Assembly (NCBI RefSeq): GCF_950023065.1
Contig: NC_088680.1
Coordinates: 70,965,350 to 71,029,349 of the forward strand
Length of the DNA: 64,000 nt
Direction: 5' to 3'
Source of the DNA: Planococcus citri
Lineage: Eukaryota; Arthropoda; Insecta; Hemiptera; Pseudococcidae
Below are positions 21,422 to 33,404 of the stretch, one piece after another. A program made the translations under genes and the position numbers. The number at the start of each line of letters is the position of its first letter. Position 1 is the stretch's first letter. The notes below the pieces were generated by a model, which was not told the DNA's origin, made no database searches, and saw only the letters and a program-made list of their open reading frames with translations.

Positions 21422-21543
21422 TCAACAAATTTTGTCAAAGGAGGAAAGTTCACATGCTACAGAACCAGAGGATTGTGATATTTTCAGCTGGTCTAAGATG
21501 GATTTTTTAAAATACGAACTTTTACCTCAAAAATACCAAATAG
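21422..21543 (+). pseudogene. Exon-like open segment of unknown origin
   Basis: After TTTAG at 21417-21421 an open frame of about 40 codons contains QQILSKEESSHATEPEDCD and FSWSKMDFLKYELLPQKY. It is followed by GTAATT at 21544. The amino-acid mix (acidic, Trp, Cys, Tyr) looks coding rather than random AT-rich translation. It starts directly after the right end of the fold-back element and no partner exon was found. It might be a transposon gene fragment or an orphan exon; identity unknown. Confidence 0.25.
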
Positions 21544-22258
21544 GTAATTGAGTTTTTTCTTGATAATGCTGGGTATTAACCGAAATATTTTTGAAAAAAT
21601 GGAATCAACGATTTTTATACTCGAAAATGTTCATATTATTTTGATGTAAACCCATAAAATTTTGAACAAAATGAAAACGAACATGTCTTATAGCATTTTG
21701 AAATTGGCAGTTTTTACAAAATCTCGAATTGGCCAAATTTTCAAAAAAAAATTCTCTCTAAAACCATAACAAGAAATACACGTACTGTCCAGCATCAGAT
21801 CAGTGCATCAGTCCAGTTAATACGTATATAGCCAGAGGATACACAAAACCATCCTAATTTTTGTCCATGAAACTGCGCGACACAACGGTTAAAAATTTTG
21901 CAATAGTGGTCTAGTATGTTGTACTTTTAAGTACACGACCAGGGTTCGTGGTTATCCTTGATAGAGATTCCAAAGATGCCTTCGGAATCGGGCTATAGGT
22001 CAAGTTAAAGTACAAGTTACATAATCTCGTTCTCGTGTACCTATACTCGAGTAAGTATATGTATGTACTGGTAGTCGTCTTCGTCTTCGTTTTCATCGAT
22101 GCTCGTTGTTTTATAACGAGTAATGATAATGTAATTCGCCAGGTTTTTCCCTTTTTTTTTTTTTCATCTCTTACGTATGGTACGTGTCTCGTGCAGCACA
22201 TGGTATGGTATAGGTACTCTCTGCAGTACCTACCACTTCTCCTTTCCTTCTTGGCACC

Positions 22259-22315
22259 GTCGTCATCATCATCGTCGTGGTCGTGGTTGTTGTTGTTGTT
22301 GTTGTTGTCGTTCCA
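22259..22315. repeat. Trinucleotide microsatellite
   Basis: The run GTCGTCATCATCATCGTCGT passes into a GTG/GTT stretch with about six GTT units. It translates as His/Asp/Asn or Ser/Leu runs in false open frames. It lies in the probable 5' flank of the GMC oxidoreductase gene. Confidence 0.8.
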
Positions 22316-22562
22316 CAACAGAAGTATGTCTTTCACGTGCTTCGATCGCCGATCAGTAGCTCTGCATGTAGCTGTGGCTGTAACGTAAAAATCTCGATCT
22401 TGGATGCCGCGTGACCACGAAAATTTTTTACGAGTTTTTTTTTTATATTTTAGTAATCGTAATTACACTTACGAACGCGAGATTATGATCCTTAGCTAAT
22501 TATTATTGGTCGTTTTTCGTATACTTACTCGAATAGTGTGATATTAGACGAAAGGAAAAAAA

Positions 22563-24086
22563 ATGTGTTTCAATAATTTACCCACTGTTTTAGTTCTAGT
22601 GTGCGCTATTACCGCGGCACGGATTATTTTAGCCAACGCCAGTATCTACACCATGTTTCAGTATATAACGAAATATTACCGCGATATTTTCCAACTGCAC
22701 GTCGGCGTAACCCAAGACGAACGATACATTCGTAAAGAGTACGATTTCATTGTGATAGGTGCCGGCTCCGGCGGATCTGTGGTGGCCAATCGTCTCACCG
22801 AAGTACCAGAATGGTCCGTACTGCTGCTGGAAGCCGGCCGAGAGGAGATCTTCCTCACCGATATACCCTTACTGGTGAGCTACATCATCGGCACCGATTT
22901 CAACTGGGGCTACAAGACCGAACGTAATTCGCAATTTTGCCAAGGAATGAAGGGTAAAAGATGCAATTGGCCTAGGGGTAAAGCAATGGGAGGCACTAGC
23001 GTCATCAACTACATGGTCTACACCAGAGGCTTCCAAAGCGACTACGATAACTGGGAAAAGCTCGGCAACTATGGCTGGGGTTTCGACAAAGTGCTGCCCT
23101 ATTTCCTGAAATCAGAAGATATCGGCGTAGCCGAGCTATTCGACTCGCCTTATCATTCACGCGGAGGGTATCTCAAAGTTCAAAGGTCCAAGTGGAAATC
23201 ACCCATAGCGCCGGTCTTTTTGGACGCGTGTCGCGAAATGGGTTACAATATCTCCGATCCGGATAGTCCGTACCCGTTGGGATGCTCTTACGTGCTGGCT
23301 AATACTGAAAATGGTGCTCGATGCAGCGCCTCGAAAGCTTTCCTCAGACCGATTCGTAATCGTAAGAATCTGCACGTCAGCAAAGAAGCCAGAGTGACCA
23401 GACTGCTGATTGATCCGAAAACCAAACGAGCGTACGGTGTGGAATTCGTCAAAGACCGCAAACGTTACTTGGTCAGAGCTCGTAAAGAAGTTATATTATG
23501 TGCCGGAGCGTTGAATTCGCCTCAGCTTTTAATGCTGTCCGGTATAGGTCCTCAGGAGCATCTCCGCGAGCTCGACATCCCCGTCATAGAGAACCTGAGA
23601 GTTGGATACAATCTGCAAGATCACGTATCGATGGCTGGATTAGCCTTCTTAGTCAACGATAGCGTTACCATAGTCGAAGACAGGTATCGTCATCCTAGAT
23701 ACATCCTGGATTACCTGCTCGAAGGAACCGGCCCTTACACCATTCCCGGAGGAGCCGAAGCCATAATGTTCACGAGGACTAAATATTGCGAAGAAGCCGA
23801 TCCCAGGTTGCCCGATATGGAGCTAGTATTCGGTCCCGGAGCGCTGACCGGTGATACCGGAGGATCCCTCAAAGAAATGTTATCCATAGACGATGCGCTG
23901 TATAAAGAAGTATATAAGCCTTTTTTGGGCAAAGATGCTTGGAGTTTGGTTCCGGTTCTGCTCAGACCTAAAAGCAAAGGATATCTTAAACTCAGATCCA
24001 AGAATCCCTTCCATCCGCCGTTATTTTATCCGAATTATTTTCAAGATGAACGAGATCTGTACACGTTGGTCGAAGGAATCAAACAG
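22563..24086 (+). CDS. GMC oxidoreductase (glucose dehydrogenase-like), exon 1, residues 1-508
   Basis: The open frame runs from ATG 22563 to a GTAATT donor at 24087; the second exon is at 44087-44557, giving 664 residues in all. Family knowledge: FAD-dependent glucose-methanol-choline oxidoreductases oxidise alcohols or sugars. Insect members include glucose dehydrogenase (quinone) and act in cuticle, immunity, reproduction or detoxification. Visible: hydrophobic leader MCFNNLPTVLVLVCAITAAR; Rossmann dinucleotide motif DFIVIGAGSGGSVVANR (61-77); ELLEAG-type ribose contact LLLEAG (87-92); GMC signature 1 GKAMGGTSVINYMVYTRG (139-156); GMC signature 2 GALNSPQLLMLSGIGP (315-330). GC content and codon use are clearly higher-GC than the flanks, as expected for a constrained gene. 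The exact substrate cannot be told from sequence. The ORF at 23735-24001 on the other strand is only its antisense shadow. Confidence 0.95.
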
Positions 24087-24806
24087 GTAATTTGAATTTT
24101 GATTATTTCCCCCCCCCCCCTTTTTTCTTAAAAGCGAGCTTTATATGTACTTTAATGTCGAAAAATCCGCCGTCAATGCGGAGTAATGCGGGTAAAGTAT
24201 TTATGACTCTGTTTCATACTGATGTCGTCGTCGTATTCAAGGTGACATATTATTTCTTTCGAAATTCCGTATATTTGAATACTGTTGGCAGATAAATTCG
24301 AGTATTTATTTCGACGAAATACGACTGCTTGCAGCGCTTGCAGTTTTGTAATTTGTAACAAACGCGTCGTATTATTAATGGATCGCTGTCCAAACATGAC
24401 GCCATTAAACTGTACATTTCATTTTCAATTCGAATCAATTCGACAGTTAAGCTAACCTCATGCTAATTAATATGCGATGTTTCATTGCGAATTCTTCTCA
24501 TTAACCAAAAAAAAAAAACAGTTGATTTGTTTGAGGTGAATGAAAATGCATCCAAGTAGGAATTTTGGAAAAAGTGGAACCCTCCTCCCCCTCCTTTCTA
24601 ACACATTTTTAGCTATCCCAAGTTGATTTCTACATTTTAGGAATTTTTAAAAAATCAAAAAATACGATTATGAAAATTTCCAAAAATTAAAATTTTTTAA
24701 TAATTAATTCTGGACTTTCCCAGATTTGGGGATTTTCTAGTTTTGGAAAGTTTCTTCAAAGAAGCCCAATGAAATTTAGCTCCGATGAATTCAAATTGAT
24801 TGTATT

Positions 24807-24990
24807 TACATATGAGGGAGCTTCCTCGAGGCGTTTGTCTTCGATATTCGAATGGGACTGTAATTTTGAGAAAAGGCACGGTCTGGAACTCTCGTAAACA
24901 AAATTTCAACTGCCCAAATTGATTTTTTGATTGTTGACGAATTTTTAAAATTTCAGAATTGCTCATTTTTAGGAATTTTCGCTTCTTTAC
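24807..24990. repeat. Partial family-1 fold-back end
   Basis: GAGGGAGCTTCCTCGAGGCG, a CTTCGATATTCGAATGGGAC phrase, GGCACGGTCTGGAACTC and CAACTGCCCAAATTGA match the first 150 bp of the family-1 arm in order but are diverged. It directly precedes the complete copy at 24993. Confidence 0.55.
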
Positions 24991-24992
24991 TA

Positions 24993-26060
24993 ACAAGGGA
25001 ACCTCTTGAGGTGTCCGCCTTCGATTTGAATGGGACCGCGATTTTTGGAAAGAGCATGTTCTAAAATTTCCAAATCCAAATTTTCAGCTGCCCAAGTTCA
25101 TTTTTCGAATTTTGGCGAATTTTTGAAAATTCAAAATTGACTGTTTTTGGCGATTTATGCTTTTTTTTAAAAAAAAGTACGTACTTGACCAATAAAAATG
25201 GTCAAAATAAGTCCCAAAACTAATATTAATTCCCCAAATCCAAATTTCACCATTTCCAGCCATTCTGGAGCCTCCAGCGCGATTTTTAAATTTCTCCAGA
25301 ATTTTGAATTTGCTCCAGAAGGCGTGAACATGCAATTGGACAGCTAAAAATCTGGTTGTGTGTTATACTCAATATGTTTAACGAGTTTATCCACATTTGA
25401 CTTGCCCAATTGCATATTCACGCCTTCTGGAGCAAATTCAAAATTCTGGAGAAATTTAAAAATCGCGCTGGAGGCTCCAGATCGGTGGGAAATGGCGGAA
25501 TTTGGTCTCGGGAGGTTAGTTGTGGACAAAATACAGCGATTCGCGCAAATTTCAAAAACTTCCTCGCAAATGGAAAACTTTTGATTTTTTTGGATTTTCT
25601 ATTTGAAAAAAGCTGGCCAAAAAACCACTCTTGAGGTGTCCGCCCCAAAACCAACTCAAATGTGGATAAACTCGTTAAACCAATCGAGTATAACACACAA
25701 CTCGATTTTTAGCTGCCCAATTGCATATTCACGCCTTCTGGAGCAAATTCGAAATTCTGGAGAAATTGAAAAATCGCGCTGGAGGCTCCAAATTTGCTGG
25801 AAATGGTGAAATTAGGATTTGGGGAATTAATATTAGTTTTGGAACTTATTTTGACCATTTTTATTGGTCAAGTACGTACTTTTTAAAAAAAAAGCATAAA
25901 TCGCCAAAAACAGTCAATTTTGAATTTTCAAAAATTCGCCAAAATTCGAAAAATGAACTTGGGCAGCTGAAAATTTGGATTTGGAAATTTTAGAACATGC
26001 TCTTTCCAAAAATCGCGGTCCCATTCAAATCGGAGGCGGACACCTCAAGAGGTTCCCTTG
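24993..26060. mobile_element. Fold-back element family 1, 1.07-kb copy
   Basis: The left end ACAAGGGAACCTCTTGAGGT and right end ACCTCAAGAGGTTCCCTTGC are inverted. The arms carry CGATTTGAATGGGACCGCG, AAGAGCATGTTCTAAAA and AAAAAGTACGTACTTGACCA, mirrored at 25865-26030. The core repeats GGAGCAAATTCAAAATTCTG and CGCGCTGGAGGCTCCAG modules. No coding capacity. It lies in the GMC intron. Confidence 0.8.
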
Positions 26061-29000
26061 CAAGAAAAAAAAATTCAAAAAAACGATTATTCAGTAAAAA
26101 TGACATAAATTGGCCTTGAAACAAATTATATTAAGCCCCCCCCTACCAAATTTTACCTTTTCGATCAACCTGGAAGTCACAGTGCCCAGTTCAATTTTCA
26201 CTTTCTCCAGAATTTTAAAATGTCGTCAGAGAAATTGGAAATTGTGTTAGAGACTCCAGAATGACTAGAAATCGAAGCATTCGGATTGGGGGGATAGTGA
26301 AGGGGTTGGTTTCAGGCAAAATACTGCCATTCGAGCATATTTCAAACATTTTCCTATACAAATTGAACATTTCTGATTTTTTTTGCTTTGAATACCTACC
26401 GAAACTTCTGGAGAAATCGAAAATCACGCTGGAGGCTCCAGAACAGCTCGAAATCGTAAAATTCGAGTCTTCGAGCAATTTTCAAAAATTCTACTCCGAA
26501 CAGAAATTTTTTGATTTTTTTCCTTTATAAATAAGTAGACGAGTACGATGCTGATTAAAAATTGTCATAAAAATCCATCGAAGGTTGTCCAAAAGTTCTT
26601 GGACCCCCGAAAGATTTTTTTTCAAAAATACACAATCACTAGAAAAATTTTGGAATTTGGATCAAAGGAGAATTGAATTTTTGAAATTTGAGATTTCAAA
26701 GGGCTACTGAGAGAATTAAACAGCGTGCCATTTTCTGAAAAACTGGGAAAAGTCAGAAAATTCAACACTTCTGGAAAAGTCATGGACGTGTGAGAAAATT
26801 TTACAATAATTATCGCTTCAAAATTTGATAATTTAAAAAATTGAAACTCAAGTTGAATCTCATAATTAATTTTAAAAACGTTTGCTTCGCTCAGGAATTT
26901 GTAAGCAATTACATTTGCTTTTGTTTTGTATATTTTTTTTTTTTTGATGAAAATATTTTCCTTTTTACTTTATTCGTGCTTTTGATGTTTTATGCAGTTT
27001 TTATCGAGTATTGCGAAAGTTTACTAAAATTTCATTCGTTTTTACTTTTAGTGATTTCAATAATTCTTTTGGTGTTTTTTTTTAAAAACATTTTTACACT
27101 TTTTTGACAATTATTATTTTTTACACAATTTTTAGCAAAATAGAATCAAAGTTCAATGAGGTATCAGCTTTTAAGGATTTGTAATTTTTTACACGTGTTT
27201 ATTAGGGTTGATTTTATCAACGTTTCGAGCAAGTTTTTTCTAAATTTTTCTAGAATTTCATCATTTTTTGTTGATTTTTAGTGATTTTAATACTACTTAG
27301 TATCTGTTTATTCGTGTTTTTAAGTGAGTTTGATGCCTTTTTAGTGCTTTTACATCGTGTTGACATTTTTTCATTCATATACTGCCAAATTATTTTATTT
27401 ATATTGAGAAAAAGTTTCAACGAAATTTTATGCTATTTTTGCTCAATTTTGTCGAATTTTACTGAAATTTCATTATTTTTTTATTGTTAATGTACCGTGA
27501 TTTTGATGATTTGCATCGTGAAAAACTGTTGAATTTCATTTTGGCTCTTTAATGACAATTTTTCCAAAACTGAAAAATCCAAAAACTTATCAGAGGCTTT
27601 AAAATTACTTACTCTAAAATTGATTAAAGGGATGAAAAGACGAGAGGTGGGTAAACTAAAATTTATCTTTTCACGAAAAATAAAATTTTTCAATTTTTTT
27701 CAAAAATAAATAGGCACGTTAACTGCTAGAGAAAATTTTCTTCAAGAATGAAAAAGATCCATAAACATGTAATTGATTTGAGCTTATTGAAGCTGGATTT
27801 AATTTTAGCCATTTTTGTGAAAAATTTTCCAGAATGAGAAACTCCAAAAATTCACTGGAGGCATCAGAGCACTTAGAAAGTGCCATCGGTCAATTCGAGA
27901 GAACAGAAATATTGTATAAACCAAATTGTTTTTTGTCTAGTTCAGGAATTTTCAATCTGATTGGGGTACCTCATCTCTAGTAAATATAATGCAAATTCAT
28001 CAAATCGTGTTGATGAGTATTTTTTGACCAACGACCATCAACATTGTTAAAGTATTTTCCGGTAGATAGATGTTCCATAATCGTTCAATGAAAACAATAA
28101 AAATAATACACAAAATTAAACCTAATTTCTGATAAAAGAAACGAGAACGACATTGAAAAACGTAAAATTGAGATGACATATCAAAAAAAAAATATCGCAA
28201 TTACCTACTAATTCCTATACTATTTACTACCTTCCCAACACCCAACATGGTGACTATAAAATTCTCATCAATCACGAATTAATGAAATTTTCAATGCCAG
28301 CCGCTTATAAATTTACTACTTACCATTTCGTATAGATGAATTTTTTAAAACTACGATTAATATATTATGTATTTCAATAAATAAACGAACCAGCTGCGAA
28401 CTCATTTCATACCTAAATTCATCCGAATAAAAGTCATCGAAGGTCGTCTCATTTATGCATTCGTAATTCGCCACCATCGATACAAAATCGTGCTCGTTTA
28501 ATTAATTACCATACAACTTATTCTTAATTCTTGAAAGATTTTTCACGAGCGTACGTGACTTTTTGGCAAATACCTGTAGAATCTGTACATCTACCTGGCT
28601 GTCTACAGTTATCAATACCTTTTCCGCGTATAAAACTATCGCCAATTTTGATACGAACGAGTGGAGCGTGAAAAACCAGTTCCCGAGGTACCTAACTATA
28701 AGAACCGGGAAAAGCGAAGCATGTGTATTCGGTTGGTTTCCGCTGCTATTTCGTAGAAATAGGTATTGAAGTATAGGTAGCTATGTACTTTTACGTATGT
28801 AGACCTGCCTATAGTACCAATCAATGTTCATCATTATTCAGACTTGATGGTTTATACTGCTGCAATTGTTTCTTTTAATTTCACAAAACGATTATATATG
28901 TTAGATGAGGAGATATAGATTAGATACCATGCCCATAATCTGAAAGAAAAAATATGTATAATTTCCATTAAATTTGGAATAATTGTTTTGTGGCTCGTAA

Positions 29001-29539
29001 TTGATTGGATTTATTTTTTGAAAATGAGCTGCATTCTGCATATACATGCAACTCGATTTTGAATTTTTTTCAATGTTTTGAAGCCATCGAAGGTGTCTTT
29101 GCATTTATTCCAGAACAATGTGAGGTTGGAGTACGAAAATTACGAAGTTCAAGTTGAAAAACCAGTTTCGACATTACAATAATATTCATTGGAAGTTTGA
29201 AAAAAAAACATGATTGACGACTCATTGTTTTCAGCCTCTGGTTATTGTTTTTATGCAATTGATGATTTTTTTCGTACCAAATTTCACAATTTTCCAAATA
29301 TTATTATAAAAGTTTGAACAAAAATTGTTTAAAATACGTACTTGTATTTGTAAATAATCAACATGTAGGTATAGGTACCTATTATAATTTCGATAAAATG
29401 TGCCAGAAAAACAATTTTTTAGCCAAAAATTCAAAAAATTTAGATTTTGATGCTTTTCAATTTTGAAAAAAAATTTTTTCAATGCTTCACATATTTTGTC
29501 ATTTTTTTTTTTGAATTTTAGGGAACTGGAAAAACAAAC
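26061..29539. other. AT-rich intronic DNA, no gene seen
   Basis: 26150-26530 still carries scattered family modules (CTGGAGGCTCCAGAACAGCT at about 26429). 26540-28200 is very AT-rich with hydrophobic false frames (for example 26841-27107). 28200-29500 contains ordinary intronic sequence. I found no exon with believable composition. Confidence 0.4.
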
Positions 29540-31755
29540 TTAAAAATGACCAAAATAGAACTTTTTTGATAATTTTTGCAAAAAATAGGGCTTTTGGACA
29601 ATTTTGACAAAAATAAGCATTTTTTGACAATTTTACCAAAAAAGAGCACTTTTTGACCATTTTTTCAAAAATGAGCATTTTTTGACATTTTTGACAAGAA
29701 TTGGACACTGACAATTTTGACAAAAATGAGCATTTTTTGACAATTTTGACAAAAATAAGCATTCTTTGACAATTTTACCAATAAAAAAGAGCATTTTTGT
29801 ACAATTGTATCAATAATGAGCATTTTTTTTACATTTTTGACAGAAATGGACACTGACAATTTTGAAAAAAATAAGCATAATTATTATATTGACAATTTTA
29901 CCAGAAAAGAGCACTTTTTGAAAATTTTACCAGAAAAGAGCATTTTTTGACTTTTTTGACAGAAATAAACACTTTGACAATTTTGACAAAAAAAAGCATT
30001 TTTTGTCAATTTTGGCAAAAATAAGTATTCTTTAAAAATCTTACCAAAAAAGAGGATTTTTGTACAATTTTATCAATAATGAGCATTTTTTGACATTTTT
30101 GACTGAAATGGACACTGACAATTTTGACAAAAATAAGCATTTTTTGACAATTTTGACAAAAATAAGCATTCTTTGAAAATTTTACTAAAAAAGAGGATTT
30201 TTGTACAATTTTATCAATAATGGGCATTTTTTGACATTTTTGACTGAAACGCACACTATGACAATTTTGACAAAAATGAGCATTTTTTGACAATGTTGAC
30301 AAAAATAAGCTTTATTTTTTGACAATCTTGACAAAAATGAGCATTTCTTGACAATCTTGACAAAAATAAGCATTCTTTGAAAATTTTACCAAAAAAGAGG
30401 ATTTTTGTACAATTTTATCAATAATAAGCATTTTTTGACAATTTCGACAAAAATGAGCATTTTGTGACAATTTTGACAAAAATGAGCATTTTTTGACAAT
30501 TGTGACAAAAATAAACATTTCTTGACAATTTTACCAAAAAAGAGCATTTTTGGACAATTTTCACAAAAATGAGCATTTTTTGACAATTTTTACAAAAATG
30601 AGCATTTTTTGACAATTTTGACAAAAATGAGCATTTTGTGACAATCTTGACAAAAATATGAACAATTTTGACAAAAATGAGCATTTTTTGACAATTGTGA
30701 CAAAAATAAACATTTCTTGACAATTTTACCAAAAAAGAGCATTTTTGGACAATTTTATCAAACATGAGCTTTTTTTCGACATTTTTGACAGAAATGAACA
30801 TTTTTTCACGATTTTGTCAAAAATATGCATTCTATGACAATTTTACCTAATGACAGCATTTCTGACAATTTTATCAAATTTTGACAATTGTGACAAAAAT
30901 AAAAATTTCTTGACAATTTCACCAAAAAAGAGCATTTTTGGACAATTTTATCAAACATGAGCTTTTTTCGACATTTTTGACAGAAATGAACATTTTTTCA
31001 CAATTTTGACAGAAATGAACATTTTTTCACGATTTTGACAAGAATATGCATTCTTTGACAATTTTACCTAAAGACAGCATTTTTGACAATTTTCACAAAA
31101 ATGAGCATTTTTTGACAATCTTGACAAAAATGAGCTTTTTCTTGACAATCTTGACAAAAATATGCACGTTTTGACAATTTTGACAAAAATGAGCATTTTT
31201 TGACAATTGTAACAAAAATAAACATTTCTTGACAATTTTACCAAAAAAGAGCATTTTTGAACAATTTTATCAAACATGAGCTTTTTTCGACATTTTTGAC
31301 AGAAATGAGCATTTTTTCACGATTTTGACAAGAATATGCATTCTTTGACAATTTTACCTAAAGACAGTTTTTTTGACAATTTTATCAAAAATGAACATTT
31401 TTTGGCATTTTTGACAAAAATTGATCGTTTTTTGACAACTTTGACATTTTTGACAAAAATAAACATTTTTCAACAACTTTACCAAGAATGAGCATTTTTG
31501 ACAATTTCATCAAAAATGAGCATTTTTTGACATTTTTGACAATTTTTACAAACATATGTATATCTACCTTTTTTTGACAATTTTGACAAAAATTGACACT
31601 TTTTGACTCTTTTGACATAAATGAGCATTTTTTTGTGAATTTTACAAAAAAGGAAAATTTTTTTGACTACATATTTCATCAAAAATGAGCAGTTTATGAC
31701 ATTTTTGACACAATGGGGCGTTTTTTGACAACTGTGCCGAAAATGGGCACATCTT
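29540..31755. repeat. Minisatellite block, about 2.2 kb, unit about 29-30 bp
   Basis: The unit is close to TGAGCATTTTTTGACAATTT followed by TGACAAAAA, repeated about 70 times with substitutions. A longer-period order is visible. Variants such as AGAGGATTTTTGTACAATTT with ATCAATAATG recur at about 29785, 30050, 30190 and 30395, and GAACATTTTTTCACGATTTT recurs from 30780 to 31330. Repeated open frames on the minus strand, rich in CQNC and KLSKNA, result from the repeat. The block at 33405-35240 is the same sequence class in the reverse orientation. Confidence 0.85.
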
Positions 31756-33404
31756 TACTATATTTCCAGAAATTGGCGAATAATCTGCTATAATGTTAGG
31801 TAACTTGCCATCGCACGACATGACAGGTCAATTTTGCTCAACCAAAATATAAACTAGGCACAGCTACGTTCATTTATGTACTCGTACTTGGTAAAATTTG
31901 TGTCGTGTCTTTGCGACGTGTTCAGCTCACTAGAATTAATTTTCTTCGGTTTTCGAGCATAGAAAATAACCCACTTTGACACATTTGCTATCCTGTTTCC
32001 TGATGATGAATTTTTAAAAATACCTCGGTACCGTCTTGTTGGCTTAACTTCAGATTCATGCTTACCAGTGCAGTACCTACCAAAAAAAAAAAAAAATGTT
32101 GATTACACGCGAGAAGAAAATTACGATGAAATTACTCTTTACTTTTGCTCCAACTAATTACCTGGGTATATTTTCTGAACGACAGATGCCATTATATTAC
32201 TTTCGTTCATCGTATCTTGTCAGTACCTACACAAACAACAAGGTTAATACAGCAATTATTTGTAACATATTTAATTGGTCGTTTTACGATCATCCAGGCT
32301 GCGGAGGGTATCTCCATGCCTAGCGTAATCTAATATTACTGTTGTTGTGACGTTACATAATGATACGAATACCAACTAGGCTTTTGATACTAAAGTGCGA
32401 GTGCGCCCTATTCCTATTAGGTACTTATTTATATTACGAAATACATGTTCGGTGAAATTTTATTGCGAAATTTTCTTCTTCCGTACGAAAATTTTGAAAT
32501 ACGAACTCAGCTTCTGTACGTCGAGCTAGTGGGAGGAGGCAGGGAAGCTGTTTCCTTTATTGTATTCCGCATCACGTGAAATCGATTTTTAAAAAATTTC
32601 CTGTTTAAATTTACCTACCGCTGAATGACTCGTTGATAATCTAAATGTAATAGGCACCGTATAGTTGAGTTAGAAATAATGAAAATCAATTTGCCACCGC
32701 AGCCGATGAAACAAAGACACTCGGCATGAGATAATTATCACATAATCTAATATGACGTATCCGCTTCATCTATACCTAGCTATGTATTAATTAACACGGT
32801 TATACGAAATTTCATACAGACGAGTAGCAATGAACTTCAACGTTTTAAGTATGTACCTAATACCTATCTATAGACGATTATGACGATCGAATGCTGGATT
32901 ATTAGACCTAGGCATATAACGCGTTCCGAATACCAAACACCTGTTTTTTGAATCTATTTACTTTCGTTTGGCTTTGACCGCGGCAAATGATAGATTATAG
33001 CATAATATTAATGAAACTGAAAGTGCCACCAAAGTTACACTTATTCGTAAGTAGGTAGGTACAGGTAGCTGGGTACTTTGTTCGAGGTTGTAATTCGTAT
33101 CAGAAGGTCGTACCTACAAATGCTATGATGAACTGAATCTAAATTGTCGTTTGAAAATATCAAAATTAATATCTACGCATAAACTGGTTTCTCATTGTAT
33201 CTAATTCTCTTGAATTTTATCGTTATCGGTACCTCATGCTAATAAGTTGTATTCAAGTTCAAATGATATATAATCCTGGGCACCTTGAAATACTGAAAAA
33301 TATATCAATATTAATTAGAATTAAGATTTCAAAATTAATTAAGTACAGTTCTGATTCGCGCAAATATTTTTTTATAACGAACAATCTACGTAATGAAATT
33401 TGAA
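31756..33404. other. Unique spacer between the two minisatellite blocks
   Basis: This is 1.65 kb of non-repetitive AT-rich sequence with many TAGGTACCTA-like words. The frames at 32096-32333 and elsewhere are short and lack recognisable motifs. No gene is called. It would form the loop if the flanking inverted minisatellite blocks paired. Confidence 0.4.

Larger units (their letters stand above)
21404..22562 (+). promoter_or_regulatory. Upstream region of the GMC oxidoreductase gene
   Basis: The interval between the fold-back element and the ATG at 22563 should hold promoter and 5' UTR. It includes an exon-like stretch (21422-21543, separate entry) and a GTC/GTT/CAT trinucleotide repeat (22259-22315). 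The bases before the start are AAAGGAAAAAAAATG, an A-rich context usual for insects. The open frames on both strands at 21911-22388 are low-complexity and not believed. Confidence 0.4.

Noticed and set aside
21911..22388. Overlapping frames on both strands (117 and 141 codons)
   Set aside because: They depend on a trinucleotide microsatellite and T runs; no conserved composition, and they lie in the expected promoter/5' UTR of the GMC gene.
23735..24001. 88-codon minus-strand frame
   Set aside because: It is the antisense shadow of the GMC oxidoreductase exon; the plus frame has all the family motifs.
26841..27490. Hydrophobic frames resembling membrane proteins
   Set aside because: Phe/Leu/Ile-rich translations are expected from T-rich DNA; no start context, splice sites or motifs.
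29499..31682. Series of minus-strand frames rich in KLSKNAHFCQNCQK that look like a Cys-repeat (zinc-binding) protein
   Set aside because: They are the translation of a noncoding minisatellite of about 29-30 bp. The frame shifts repeatedly, no start or splice structure exists, and the inverse block at 33405-35240 gives the same words on the plus strand.
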